Program-made: the position numbers and the translations under genes
Notes under the pieces: generated by a model
Seen by the model: only the letters and a program-made list of their open reading frames with translations
What the model was told of the DNA's origin: nothing
The model's database searches: none
NCBI GenBank assembly: GCA_007258455.2
Contig: VDFB02193867.1
Span: 564,217,291 to 564,281,290, forward strand
Direction: 5' to 3'
DNA: 64,000 nucleotides
Origin: Sequoia sempervirens
Lineage: Eukaryota > Streptophyta > Pinopsida > Cupressales > Cupressaceae
Shown here: piece by piece, positions 37,118 to 49,629 of the stretch
How the letters are laid out: each line of letters starts with the position of its first letter
Position numbering within the stretch: the stretch's first letter is position 1

Positions 37118-37409
37118 TACAATTTTTCAGTAGGAGAAATCATGATCTAGTATATAGTCATAAAATATATACTATTATATACTATTCATTATAAGTTCAT
37201 AAATTCCACCAACTTCACAAATCCATGTCACTAAAAATATCCATATAGAACCAAAATCATAAATTCATGTCACTAAAAATATCATTTGGAACCAAATTTA
37301 TAAATTCATCACACAAAATATCCATCGTTCACCAAATGTATAAATTCATAACTATTTAAGATCATTGTTTTAATTTATAAACTATTATGGCTCTCTACTA
37401 CATAGATAT

Positions 37410-37726
37410 TCATTTCTTTGTGTTTTCCTTTTCAAAATTAGGAGTTCTCCTCTCCTCTAGCCATTGTCGATGCTCATCTATGATCCCATCCATAGCCTTG
37501 ACAACATCAACAAGGGTTTGCATCCTAGATGCAAACATCCTCACAGGAGGTGCGACACATTCTTCATTTTGAATAATGTTGATTTGATCTTGGATGGTTC
37601 TAGCAGAAGCATTGATTTGTTCTTGCAAATGAGCATGCTCATTGATTTTAGGTGGGTGGAGGTGGAGTGAAGGTTTGGAGATGGATGGCGTGGAGGTGGA
37701 TTGCGAATATTATTGAATGGATCCAT
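37410..37726 (-). pseudogene. Short paralogue of the accessory gene N-terminus
   Basis: ATG at 37726 starts MDPFNNI, then a proline-rich run, then a module from about 37650 to 37410 that includes INASARTIQDQINIIQNEE, CVAPPVRMFASRMQTLVDVV and DEHRQWLEERR, ending TKK and a stop. It parallels the accessory gene 700 bases downstream: same MD-F-N-I opening, proline run, QIN repeat, APHVRC versus APPVRM, and D-DRHR versus DEHRQW. A frameshift in the proline run separates the start from the module; the other copy shows a different slip there. It stops before the CPLYF region, so it is either a truncated tandem duplicate or a short product in its own right. Function unknown. Confidence 0.55.
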
Positions 37727-38061
37727 GTGATCTTTAAGATATGAGTGAACTTGCATTAGATTTTGTAATTTCAAGATGTAAGATACATGTTTAGGAAATA
37801 CCAAGTTAAACCATTCAATATAAATGGCCTTAAATAATTGAATACAAATGATAAAATTATATGTAAGCCTCATTTATATGTCTAAGGCACATGTTATTTG
37901 AATGAAAATACAATTAACTATTGATATTGTATAATCTTGCAGGATCTTATTATTGTTAAATTTGGTTGGGCCTTGGGCAATTTTGATCACCAAATTTTAA
38001 GAACTTCTTTGATCCCCTTAAATGTCATATTGGAACCCCTTAAGAAAATTGAATTATGATT

Positions 38062-38375
38062 TAGGGTGACAGGATGGCTTAAGGGGATTTACGCCTAGTG
38101 AGGCCTAGGAGAAAATGGCATGGCTCAAATGAATAAAATTTGGTGAAGTTGCCCAAGGCAACCAAATTTCATTAAGAGCCTTTAAAGAAAAAATGATGGC
38201 TTTAGGGTTTACTTGAGTTTAGGGTTTAAGGTAATAGGATAGCTTAAGGGATCTACATGCTGCAAGATCCTAGGAAACAATTACATGGCATAAGGTAATG
38301 AAATTTGGTGGAGTTGCCTAAGACAACCAAATTTCATTAAGAGCCTAAGAAAAAATGATGGCTTTAGGGTTTACG
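38062..38375. repeat. Tandem duplication, about 155-bp unit
   Basis: 38066-38215 and about 38226-38372 share AATGATGGCTTTAGGGTTTA, ACCAAATTTCATTAAGAGCC and GTTGCC segments in the same order. It is non-coding. Confidence 0.75.
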
Positions 38376-40979
38376 GTTTAGACTTTAGAGTTTATTATTT
38401 AATTAGCTAAAATCCCCAAATCCTAACTTTTAATCAACCATTAAGGGGATAATCATGTCACATCCATAGCTTAAAATTAAAATAATTCCAAATCACCAAT
38501 CCAAACTCAAACTAATGTAACTTACTTCCACTTCATCAAATCTAAAATGAAATTAATAATCTATCCTAGCCATCAAATCAATTAGACTAATCATAGCCAT
38601 TCATTTCCAACTTAGACCTTCAATCCAAATTCAAATTAGCATTCAATTATTCCCATCTACCTAATCAAGTCAACACAAGCCCTCCATCAACCCAACCACC
38701 TACATTTAATTCTCTCTTCCCTCTCAAATTCAAATTCAAAAATTCTCTCATGAAATTCTAGTCCTCGATTCCAAAAAAACCTAGTCCTCCATTCCTTTCC
38801 CCTCAACTCTATAAAATAATGACATCCCCAAATGTTTCCATATGATAAAATTTGTATGTATATGTTATCACATTAGAGAACCAAAGAGCAACTTCAACAC
38901 ATACATTTAGAGCCATAAAAGAATGTTATGGAACATATTATGCTTCTCTAATCTTTCATTATTTTATTTACCTTTCATTAGAAGTAGAGTATTGAGTTTG
39001 CACTTGCATTCTTGGTCTAGAATTTCTCTTCTACACTAAGTACAAAAATATAATATTGGATAGCTTAGTATATCTTTCTCTTCTAATATATATTCCCTAG
39101 TTCTTCTTATCCATATTTGAGTATCTTAGCATATGTGTAACATGACATGTTAATAATATATCTCATATAAATGTAGGGATGTGTCGCTAATGTCATCTTC
39201 AAACATATTTAACCAATAGGAGATACTATAAGGTATCTAATATAACTATACAACCTATACAGGTATGACATATGGTGACCTTTGGCTTTTTTTGATATGT
39301 CAAGGGTAGTTTTGCAAAGATTAGTTTCTAGTGCTTTTGTGAGTTTTCACCACTTGTACTTATTAAGCTACACTTTTGGGTTTTCAACCTAATAGGGATA
39401 AACCTAGTAGATTTTTTAGCTTTCTAGCCTAATGGAGATAAATCAAACCACACTTTTTGGTTTTTAGTTGCACCTATCAAGTTATTTGTTAGCTATTAAA
39501 TTTACAAACATTCTAGGATTATAAGTCTACTATAAAATTTGATGTAAAATAGATTACACATTGAGCCCTATAATTTAATTACAACAATGAATAAATATAG
39601 CAACATTTAGTAGACATAATGAAAATCAAGCCATGATAGTAATATAGAGATAATATACAATGTTTAATATAGATAAGTTAAAGAATCATTTTAAAAATAT
39701 ATATCTATATATTCACATCATTTTTGTTTTTTCTTTAGATTTCAAATATATCCACCAATCCTCCTTATCTTACATTAACATAAACTCAAAAAACATAGTG
39801 GACATGTACACACATATAAAACTACATTAAAATAGTGTTAGATCTTACAATTTTTCAAGGCTTATTTCATCCTCTTAGACGATCACTCTTACTAAATCAT
39901 TGGCATAAATTAGATGCACACAATGGCACATTAAAGGTTTATTCCTCATGTTGGATTCCCTATTTTATATAACTATATCTTTATTATCTAATTTAAATAT
40001 ATCTAAGCACAAATTTCTTTTATGTAACACATTGATAATTTCAACTCATTATAAAAACCAAATACAAATTTAAAGGGGGTACACTATATTTATAAATAAG
40101 AATTTAAATACCATCCCAATCTCCATGGTGTGTCACTTGTTCACTAAAAATCCCTTACATAAATCATCTACTTAGGTCAATCTTATCTAGATTTTTCTTA
40201 AATATTAATATTCATAAAATATGGCACAAAGCATATTGATGCATTTCTATCCTTCCACATAAATCTATATAGTATCAAAATATAGGTAATTTTATGGTTA
40301 AATTGAATCTCTCTTAATTGCCAAATAATCCATTATGATTGAGGATGGGTGGATTATTATCTAGGATCACATCTTAAAAATCATATAGAGGTCATGTGGT
40401 ATGTTTTTCTTAATACATGTATTCCCATACAAACCTTTTTCCATGTATTATCAACTCGCCTATATGATAGACACCTTCCTAAATTTAAATTTCATACGAT
40501 ATATATGTACCCAAGTGTTTCCAATTGGAATTGTTATAATTATACTTTTATGGCATTCTAGATATTCAAAATAGTTTTCATAAATCTACCAAATAGACCC
40601 ATTCTTGACATTGAACCTACATAATTTTAGGTATGTCCAATGAAAGATTAGGGTCTAGGGTTCATAAATTTCAAATGCTTTAGTGTTATGGGTTTAGATT
40701 TTACAGTTTAGGGTCTAGAGTTTAGCAAACTTAGGGTGAATTTTGGGGAGCCCTTGGCATAATTTAGAATTGCAAGTTAGTGTCAATTGGAATCGATTGT
40801 ATGTGTTTAGATTTACGAATTTGTTAACTAAATTTGCAAACAAACATCAAGATAAACTTTATTAATTTTAACCATTCTTTAACATACTGATTTCTAATCT
40901 AATTATAATTTAAAATTGAAACTAAAGTTTAATATATATCATTTTTTCCATACAAAGCAAATAAAATTTAAAACATTTA
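38376..40979. other. AT-rich interior of the large element, no gene seen
   Basis: There is no supportable frame or spliced structure on either strand. The matching contig 3 segment (49930-52440) is almost identical in its first 2 kb. Confidence 0.45.
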
Positions 40980-41290
40980 AGCAATGTGAATGATTTTTTG
41001 TTCGATTCAATTTAGGGTTTTAACAAATTTTTTTGTTCCAATTCAATTTAGGGTTTCAATTTTAAACAATTAGGGTTTTTAATGAATTTTTTCGTTTCAA
41101 TTCAAACTAGGGTTTTCAAATTCAATTTTTTTGTTTGATTTGAATTCAGGGTTTCAAAAAGCTCGATTTGGATTTGTAAATGTGATGTTTTATTTCATTT
41201 TGATCTGTAGGGTTTTGAAATGCAATTTTTTTTGTTTTGTTTCAATTAGGGTTTTCAAAATCAATTTTTTTGGGTTTAATGAAACAATTT
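40980..41290. repeat. Degenerate TAGGGTTT-containing repeats
   Basis: About six irregular units of 45-60 bases with the pattern CAATTxAATTTAGGGTTT followed by TCAATTTTTTTGTTT. The contig 3 counterpart (about 52440-52720) is present but riddled with small indels. Confidence 0.65.
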
Positions 41291-41637
41291 AAGATTTAAA
41301 TGTTAAATTTTGTTTCTAAAACACAATTCAAGGTTTTTTTTTTCATTTTTATTAAAAAACATTTAAGTTTCATTGCAAGTTTTCATCTATTTTGACAATT
41401 ATTGAATTCTACTATAACAATTAAAAAAATGAAAAAAACGTGACATAAATTAAAAAAAATACATGCTAAATTAACGTATTTCTTTTAAAATTTCAATTCA
41501 AACTAAAAAAATGCAAAGAAATGGTGTTTAGGTAGGGTACCTATAGCTGGTTGTGGGGTCACTGTCGCCAACAATCACTCGGGTTCCCGTTCGCAGTGAA
41601 AACTATTCTTTTAAAAAAAAAAATAACAGTATAAAAT

Positions 41638-41916
41638 GGGATCCCGATTTATACAACTCAGGATCCCGTTATTTATAAATCGGGATTCTGTATTTTATAA
41701 ATCAGGATCCCATTTGTATTAAATTGGGATCCTGTTCCGTCTTCATTGGTCCAGAGTCCTGCGGGAAACGGGATCCCGAACCTTAACGGGATCCCGAACC
41801 AAAGCGGGATCCCAAATCGTAATGGGATCCCGTTTGGTTTCAGGCTCGGGATCCCGAACCATAACGGGATCCTGATTTTTAAAAATCAGGATCCCGTTTA
41901 TGAAATTGGGATCCCG
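41638..41916. repeat. Palindromic GGGATCCC array, right
   Basis: About 13 copies of CGGGATCCCG-like palindromes in 280 bases, the same number as the left array. Variants include CAGGATCCCG and CGGGATTCTG. The array ends about 55 bases inside the right inverted end. Apparent open frames across it on both strands (repeated NGIP or RDP) are by-products of the repeat. Confidence 0.8.
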
Positions 41917-41934
41917 TTTGTTCGATGTCGATTT

Positions 41935-41982
41935 CAATTTTTTGGCTAAGGCAAAAAACTTCCACGTTTCGTGGACTCAACT
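41935..41982 (-). repeat. Right terminal inverted repeat (candidate)
   Basis: On the minus strand it begins AGTTGAGTCCAC, then GAAACGTGGAAGTTTTTTGCC. TCCACGTTTCGTGGA makes a short hairpin, mirroring the one in the left end. A second copy lies at 53365-53403. Confidence 0.5.
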
Positions 41983-42039
41983 TTGTGCACTTACCCGTCA
42001 CCAAATGTGTGGATCGTGTTATGGCCCCATTGATCTACC

Positions 42040-42803
42040 CACAATTTCTCATAGCACATGGTCAATATCCAAACAATGACCAGATTCCATTATATTTTGT
42101 TTAGCAGTTGTATGTTGAGGTCCATTTGGGCCTCAAAGTCAACTACCTAGACATTCCACCATATGTTGGTCAGAGGCATGGTGGGATTGTTGATAGGCCC
42201 ACCTATTATTGAGTAGATAGACCAGCCCCAGTGTTTAGGCTATTGGTTGGTGAGAGGTATCCTTCTCTCACCCCATCCCTGGCCCCCTTAGTAGATGAGG
42301 TTGTCATTTCCTCCCAAAAGGAAGCAATTGACACTGTAGGTGACATTGCAGTTGCCACCACTAGGATATCTACTGATCATGTAGGTTAGTATTTGATGTC
42401 TAGATGTTCAAGATCCACAACATTTGCAACATAATGGACCAGCATGGATCTTTTTACAGTGGCAGCAATCCCTACTCCCACACATCTCAATGGACTTACA
42501 AGAGATATGGCATGTAGGACTTTGCATTGTTTGGCTAAGGACCTCTTGGAGGCATATGCCTTCATCACATCATACTATGGGATCAATATAGATTAGGTCA
42601 GAGATCGTTTGGTACATGGAGTTCATTCACATCCAATTTCCCATCACTCTTAGCCTAGCACTAGTGCATGTTGGGATCCACCTATAGATCATTTAGTTGT
42701 TGCATGGACTATGGGTTTTACTGAGATGTTGATTGGTGATGCAGGAGCATCCATGGTCAAAGGGCTATCCTCATCAACCAAAAAGAAATTATTTAATTTT
42801 TAA
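42040..42803 (+). pseudogene. Accessory-gene relative, plus strand, decayed
   Basis: One plus-strand frame reads through about 250 codons to a TAA at 42801, broken by stops near 42211 (TGA), 42387 (TAG), 42435 (TAA), 42594 (TAG) and 42647 (TAG). It contains IPLYFVQQLYVEVHLGLKVN followed by YLDI and GQRHGGIVDRP, which lines up with CPLYFLRKLYVEFFLGQK, NYFDF and GVGGG of the minus-strand accessory protein. The two are therefore diverged members of one family. C-terminal parts (HLNGLTRDMACRTLHCLAKD, VAWTMGFTEMLIGDAGASM) have no counterpart there. It begins just outside the right inverted end of the large element, so it probably belongs to a second, related transposon. Function unknown. Confidence 0.5.
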
Positions 42804-43931
42804 TTTCCTAAGGTTTGGTTTAATTATGCAATAGGTAAATAAATTACAATGTTGAGGCCAAAATAATTTATTAAATAATTGGTCTTTATTTAAATATTGC
42901 ATTTTTGGAGTGAGAAAAAGTGTAGGAGGTAATTTTGGAGTTTGAAATTCAAAATTAGAAATTTTGGAATAGGATTTTTGGAGACTTTCTATTCCATTTA
43001 AAAAATTATTTTTGAGATTCCAAAATCCCTAAAAAATAGGGATGGAGAGAGTGGACACCCAAGATAAGAAAAACAATTTTTTGCTTTAATTCATAAAAGC
43101 TAGTGTTTTTGGGAAAAATCAATTAATGAATTTAGTATTCAAATTATTGTGAATGAGCACAACTTGGTTGACAATTTTATTGATTTTTATGAGGAATTTA
43201 CAGCAGCAAGTCATGGAATATGGTGCAGAAAATTTGTGTACCATATTTGGAAGCATTTAATGATGATTTTTAAGCACAAACTGAGGAATTTCAAAAAGAC
43301 AATTGGAGGGAAATGAAAGAGCAGATTTGAGATTTCAAAAAGCAGATTTGAGATTTCAAAAAGGTTTTAAGCTAGAAAAAATTGATCCTTTCAGGTATTC
43401 AAAGAGAAGAAATCAATAGCAGCAAGTTTGGAGAAATAACTTGTAGGTTTCTCCTGAGAGTTGCACAAGAAAAAGTGCAGAAAATCAGCTTGTGAAAAGA
43501 AGGGGAAGATGAGAAGAGAAGAGGGATTTTATAGGGGAAGTTTGGTGAGAGTTGAGGGAAGGAGAAATCAGTTTTGTATGAATGTTTTTGCATGTTTGGA
43601 AGTCAAGGCATAGCAGAAAATGGCTTTAAGAATCCATGATTGAGTTGTTGCATATTTTGTATTGAAGCTTGCAAGTGTTTGATGATCTTGTTTCACAATT
43701 TTTGGTAGAAGATTTGAAAGAATGAACTTTTTGTTGTCCTTAAATTATTTTGTTGTTGTACATCAATTTTATATCAGTTTTGAGACTATTATTATTAGCC
43801 CATGAGGCTGCACCATTTGTATTGTAAATTTGGAGAAGTTATTGTGATGTTCTTTTGGAGATTATGAATGAACAATCAAGTGTTCATGTTGCAAACTTTA
43901 AAATCTGATTTGTTGCATTTTCAATGCATTT
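42804..43931. other. Non-coding, AT-rich; ends at gap
   Basis: There is no supportable gene. It contains a 21-base direct duplication (AGCAGATTTGAGATTTCAAAA twice, about 43320-43362) that is single in the contig 3 copy near 54757. The sequence stops at the gap but continues in the other copy past 55345. Confidence 0.5.
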
Positions 43932-44031
43932 NNNNNNNNNNNNNNNNNNNNNNNNNNNNNNNNNNNNNNNNNNNNNNNNNNNNNNNNNNNNNNNNNNNNN
44001 NNNNNNNNNNNNNNNNNNNNNNNNNNNNNNN
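43932..44031. other. Assembly gap, 100 N
   Basis: Exactly 100 N. Sequence resumes at the equivalent of about 32617, inside the minisatellite, so contigs 2 and 3 overlap by about 11.3 kb. Confidence 0.98.
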
Positions 44032-44513
44032 CGACATCCCCTTAAGACGTTCTATTATGACCCCTTTAGGCGTCCCCTTAATTAACATGTTCTATTATGA
44101 CCCCTTTAGACACCCCCTTAAGACGTCATTATTTGTTTTGACAACTTATAAATTAGTGTTAGATGAACTATTATTTATAGTATTTATTAATGCTTTTATT
44201 CTCTAGTCTTCTATGGTATTGTTAGGGTTAGGATTAGAATTTTAATTAGAATTAGAATTGAACCCTAATTCTAACTGTAATACTAATTGAACCCTAACCC
44301 TAACCGTTATTAGAACCCAACCCTTATTGAACCCTTACCCTGTCCTAAAATTAATCCTATCCCTAAGCCTTGTTGTATCTGACCCTAATTGAAACCTAAG
44401 CCTAACTCTAGTTGTGTCCTAATCCTAACCTTTACCCAAAGTTTTATCCTATAACCCTAACCTTAATTCATAGAGAAAATTTTTTGGGTCATATTTCTAT
44501 TTCTTATGTACAT

Positions 44514-45237
44514 AATTTATGTGATATTCTATTTTTTTTCTTGTTATTGACACATGGAGGCAAGACTTTTATTCATTTTTCATACACTGCACACAATCAT
44601 GATATTCTAAATGGGGGAAACAATGATGAAATTAATTTTCCTTTGGATTGAGCTCCATATTCATCATTTTTAAAATTTATCATGTGTGTACACTACGTAT
44701 TCATCACCTAATGATTACAATTGTTTTACATATACACATTCTTATGTTATCATAATTTATGTGATATTCTATTTTTTTTCTTGTTATTGACACATGGAGT
44801 CAAGACTTTTATTCATTTTTCATACACTACACACAATCATGATATTCTAAATGGGGGAAACAATGATGAAATTAATTTTTCCTTTGGATTGAGCTCCATG
44901 TTCATCATTTTAAAATTATCACGTATTTATTGTACACTCATTATTCATCACCTAATAGTTTACAATCCTTTTACGTAATACATTCTCATGTTATCATAAT
45001 TTATGTGATATATTTTTTCTTGTTATTGACATACATGGAGGCAAGACTTTTATTCATTTTTATACACTACACACAATCATGATATTCTAAATGGGGGAAA
45101 CAATGATGAAATTAATTTTCCTTTGGATTGAGCTCCATATTCATCATTTTAAAAATTTATCATGTGTGTACACTACGTATTCATCACCTAATGGTTACAA
45201 TCCTTTTACATATACACATTCTCATGTTATCATAATT
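44514..45237. repeat. Three tandem ~240-bp units, second copy
   Basis: Units start at about 44514, 44754 and 44999, matching 32936-33649 unit for unit. The copy number is the same. Confidence 0.9.
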
Positions 45238-45239
45238 TA

Positions 45240-45893
45240 TATTTTTTCTAATGATTACCTATTTCCTTAATTTTTAGTAGGAACACTTTTTTCCATTACT
45301 AGTGAGAAACTAATGGTGTCATTTTATAAATATGTACATTAGCTAATTATATCAATACCTTGCTATATTTTTTCACTATAAAGAATTTTATTTGCTTAAG
45401 AGTTTAGAGCAATGACTTTATTTGTCAATCTAGTTAAGGAAAAATTAAAGAATAAAATAACAAAGAATGGTGATATCCATGATATTCACAAGGTATAGGA
45501 ATTCCAAGTGCACCAACAATGAGGTAAAATTCAATTGATAGAACTAAATAAGTAGGTAAATCCACATAAATTTTCTCTCATAAAATTAAAATTAATACAT
45601 TAGAAGGAAAATATCTTCTTGTTCATTGAAAAGAAGATTAAACCTAAAATTATTCTACAATTATGAAGTCTTCAGTAAATTTCACATTAATGTCCTATAT
45701 TAATATCTTGACTATGAACATAAAATGCATAAATGTACATGCGTAAATTAAAATTTCAAACAATAATAAAGTCCATAATTTATGTAACATATTAAGTGTA
45801 TGAAACCAATATATTAAGCACACATGAAATAAAGTCCAATAGAGTACATGATAAACAAGAAATATAAAACACATAAAATCACATGTTTGTAGG
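45240..45893. other. Non-coding spacer, second copy
   Basis: Counterpart of 33650-34309; nothing further seen. Confidence 0.4.
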
Positions 45894-48235
45894 TCATGTA
45901 CTGTCTCTATAATCAAGAGACCTCTTCACACCATGCGGACTATGTGGATGACCTGAAACACTTTGTACATAAGAGAAAGATGAAATTAGATGTAAGACAA
46001 TAAAAAATGATTTAATGACAATTTCATTTATAATCCATCATAAAATTAAATTACCACCATATCTACATCTGGATGCTCTAGTGCACTTGAAGAAACCTCT
46101 AAATTCTCTAAATCAATCTACATAAACAAGACAAAGAAATTCAAAATTAGATGTACAACTCTACAATTATTATTTTTTTATTCAATTTAATTCAGAATTT
46201 ATCATATTTTAAGTACTTGTATTAGGAGTTGTGCACTAGGCTCTTCTCGAGGATAAATGCAGCACATGCTCAACTTCTGGGATGTGTCTCATGCTCTATA
46301 AAGAAAAAGAATATGTGAAAATATCCTTATTAATATGTATATATTCAATTTTAAAATTTATAATTCACTTTAAATATAATAAAAAATTAAATTACCATTT
46401 TGATCTGAAACACATACATGTCCTCTGTTGGTGTAACTATATATATACGGGTTAGGGCTGAAAGCTGCACCTAACAAAGTCCTACAAGATCAAAATTAAA
46501 GCATGTACAATTCAATTAGGTTAATATATACATATATATTCAAAGTTTGCACATTTTTGTAGAAAGTTTTTAAACAACTTTGGAAGCTCGGTGGCCTCAC
46601 GGTAACTGTAACGTAAATGTTTGCCCAATGCCCATTCTTATTGTGGTATCAACCTAGACATACATGTACATAGACATTTAACGCTTATAATATTTACAAG
46701 TGTACATGCATGTGTTTCATATATCTAGTGAATTCAAAACTCATAAAATTGTAACTATACTAATGTAAACTTTAAATGTAAATTTACAATATGAATGTAC
46801 CTGCCCATGATCTATGTCGCTTGATAGTGGAGGAGTGCTTGACAATCCCTCAGGAGGAATCGACGTGGATGTTGATTGACTCACCTAAACCAACATGAAT
46901 ATTTGAAACATATATGTGATTCAATTATAAATTTAAAACTCAAGTTAAATAATTTATGATTTCATATATAATTTTAAAAATTGAAATCAAAATACCCCAT
47001 AAGGGTTGCCAAGTATGACCGGTGTCAATAAATGTACTGTGGTGAGATGATTGCTTGCTGCATCGAAAGTGTCATCGTACACCAAAAGAATTGATTGTTA
47101 AAATGTATTGCAAACTTTTCTTTATTATATACAACCATAAAAATAGTATAAAAATGAGTTAAAACATCTAGATGCATGGCCTTCACATTAGTGTCCTCGA
47201 GGGGTGATGTTGCACTTCGAAGAACTCACAAATTAGCGATGCGACGGATGAACCCCGAGAATCTCCCCATTTTGAACTAGGTGTAGCTTTGTCCAGTCCA
47301 TAACTACTTGACAACAAGTGATACATATGGGGATGAGTCACCGACCTCCACGGAGCGATTACTCGGGGACCGACTCCATCAAAAATCCTCCATCATCATC
47401 ACCGTCTCTATGCTCCCCACTCGCTATCGCAGAAGCGTGCTGATCAAGGTCTCCTGCGAGTGTACTAAGGGAACCTAATGTTGATACCAGAGCTTGATGA
47501 TGTACAGGTGCAGGAATGGGAGGACCAGGAGCAACAACAAGGGGTTGTGCATGCACGGGGCATCGGGGATCAACCCTTGCCCCTAATCTCTGTTGTGGCA
47601 TGCCGCCACCAACACCTTGAAATGATCTAAAATCAAAATAATTGGGCTTTTGCCCCAAAACAAACTCTACATACAGTTTTCTCAAAAAATACAATGGGCA
47701 CTCCCAATTAGCATGTGGGGGACTATCAAAAACCATATACCATTGATCCCAAAAATGTGCAATCATTTGAGGATGTATGTACCACCTCATGGATATTCTA
47801 GATTTGTTGGGTGGAATGGGTTGTCAGGTAACGGGGTCAAGAAAGTAGGGGGCTAGATGGGCTTTCGTTATTTTAAGGTCTAATATTTGTTTGTAAGAGA
47901 GACCATTATAATAAAATTGTCTCATTTGTTCTCTCTCTCGTTGATGCCTATCAAGATCAGAATCGATCATCCTGATGGAATCAACAACGTTTTGCATTAC
48001 ATATGCAAAACATCTCACATGTGGAGCAATCAATGCTTGACTTTGCATAGCATTGATTTGTGTCTGTAAGGATGCGACTTGATCATTTATTCATGCTCTC
48101 AAGCGAGCCTCATCAGATGCCATAGGTGCTGGAGGTGGCATATGAGGGGGAGGGAGGGAGGGAGGGAGGGAGGGCGGATGCGGCTGTGGCTCGAGGTGGT
48201 GGATTGATGATATCATCAATGTTAAAATCATCCAT
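45894..48235 (-). pseudogene. Spliced accessory gene, second copy
   Basis: Counterpart of 34310-36682: ATG at 48235, last exon 45894-45962 ending in TGA. It is informative where the first copy is damaged. The QREREQMRQFYYNGLSYKQI segment joins through one frame to RISMRWYIHPQMIAHFW, broken only by a TGA that was probably CGA. The small exon near 46055-46117 reads in full as 21 codons containing SSSALEHPDVDMV, where the first copy has lost a base. On the other hand the tail of the long exon (47160-47400) is scrambled by indels here and open in the first copy. Together the two copies suggest that the ancestral gene was intact recently. Confidence 0.6.
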
Positions 48236-48940
48236 GATATATGCTTGATATAATGTGCACCTGCATTTTTAAATCATACAAAAATAGTCCATGTGCATAC
48301 AAAAATTAAGATCATATATTTAATTGAAATAGGATGAGCAACATATATATTAAGCTCATATATTTAGATGAAATGCACATATATATACATTGATTGTTCA
48401 ACTCAGAGCATGTCATACAAAATTAAAAATTAAATGTACATGTACATTTAAAATAAAAAATATGATACATAATTTGCATGCGTGCAAATCATTAAACTAA
48501 ACTATACATACATACATATACAAATTTCAAAATTTAAGAACTATTATGCAAATTTTTAATACATGCACATACATACTAAACAATAAAATTGAAACATTCA
48601 CAAAATCTCATTTTATGTCTAACACACACACACATATATATATATATTATAATTTTTCAGCAGGAGAAATCATGATCTAGTAGATAGTCATAAAATATAT
48701 ACTATTATATACTATTCATTATAAGTTCATAAATTCCACCAACTTCACAAATCCATGTCGCTAAAAATATCCATATAGAACCAAAATCATAAATTCATGT
48801 CACTAAAAATATCTATTTGGAACCAAATTTATAAATTCATCACACAAAATATCCATCATTCACCAAATGTATAAATTCATAACTATTTAAGATCATTGTT
48901 TTAATTTATAAACTATTATGGCTCTCTACTACATAGATAT

Positions 48941-49288
48941 TCATTTCTTTGTGTTTTCCTTTTCAAAATTAGGAGTTCTCGTCTCCTCTAGCCATTGTCG
49001 ATGCTCATCTACGATCCCATCCATAGCCTTGATAGCATCAACAAGGGTTTGCATCCTAGATGCAAACATCCTCACAGGAGGTGCGACACATTCTTCATTT
49101 TGAATAATGTTGATTTGATCTTAGATGGTTCTAGCAGAAGCATAGATTTGTGCTTGCAAATGAGCATGCTCATTGATTTCAGGTGGTGGAGGTGGGGGGT
49201 TATGAGGTGGAGTGGGTAGAGGTGGAGGTGAAGGTGTTGGAGATGGATGGTAGAGTGGAGGTGGATTGAATATTATTGAATGGATCAT
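48941..49288 (-). pseudogene. Short accessory paralogue, second copy
   Basis: Counterpart of 37410-37726. The proline-rich run is longer and shifted, a TAA-type stop interrupts the TIxDQINIIQ segment (49120-49125), and the start region reads ATGATCCATTC, having lost one G relative to ATGGATCC. The module with VRMFASRMQTLVDAI is otherwise kept. Confidence 0.5.
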
Positions 49289-49629
49289 GTGATCTTTAAG
49301 ATATGAGTGAACCTACATTAGATTTGTAATTTCAAGATGTAAGATACATGTTTAGGAAATACCAAGTTAAACCATTCAATATAAATGGCCTTAAATAATT
49401 GAATACAAATGATAAAATTATATGAAAGCCTCATTTATATGTCTAAGGCACATGTTATTTGAATGAAAATACAATTAACTATTGATATTGTATAATCTTG
49501 CAGGATCTTATTATTGTTAAATTTGGTTGGGCCTTGGGCAACTTTGATCGCCAAATTTTAAGAACTTCTTTGATCCCCTTAAGAAATGTCATATTGGAAC
49601 CCCTTAAGAAAATTGAATTACAATTTAGG

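Larger units (their letters stand above)
25921..41982. mobile_element. Candidate ~16 kb DNA transposon with DDE transposase
   Basis: Both ends carry the inverted sequence AGTTGAGTCCAC (25921-25932; reverse complement at 41971-41982). Beyond it GTGGAAGT and a T-rich TTTTxCCT segment also match, with a small hairpin at the same place in each end. Inside lie palindromic GGGATCCC arrays (26808-27098 and 41638-41916, about 13 sites each). A plus-strand transposase pseudogene and a convergent minus-strand spliced accessory gene fill the interior, separated by minisatellites. This is the general plan of large plant transposons with subterminal binding sites. Weak points: no target duplication is evident, the left array is ~880 bases from its end while the right one is ~55, and the ends could belong to different copies. 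Confidence 0.5.

Noticed and set aside
41743..41949. Open frames on both strands with repeated NGIP or RDP words
   Set aside because: They are produced by the GGGATCCC palindrome array, which reads similarly in several frames; no start context, no homologue, and the repeat explains the openness.
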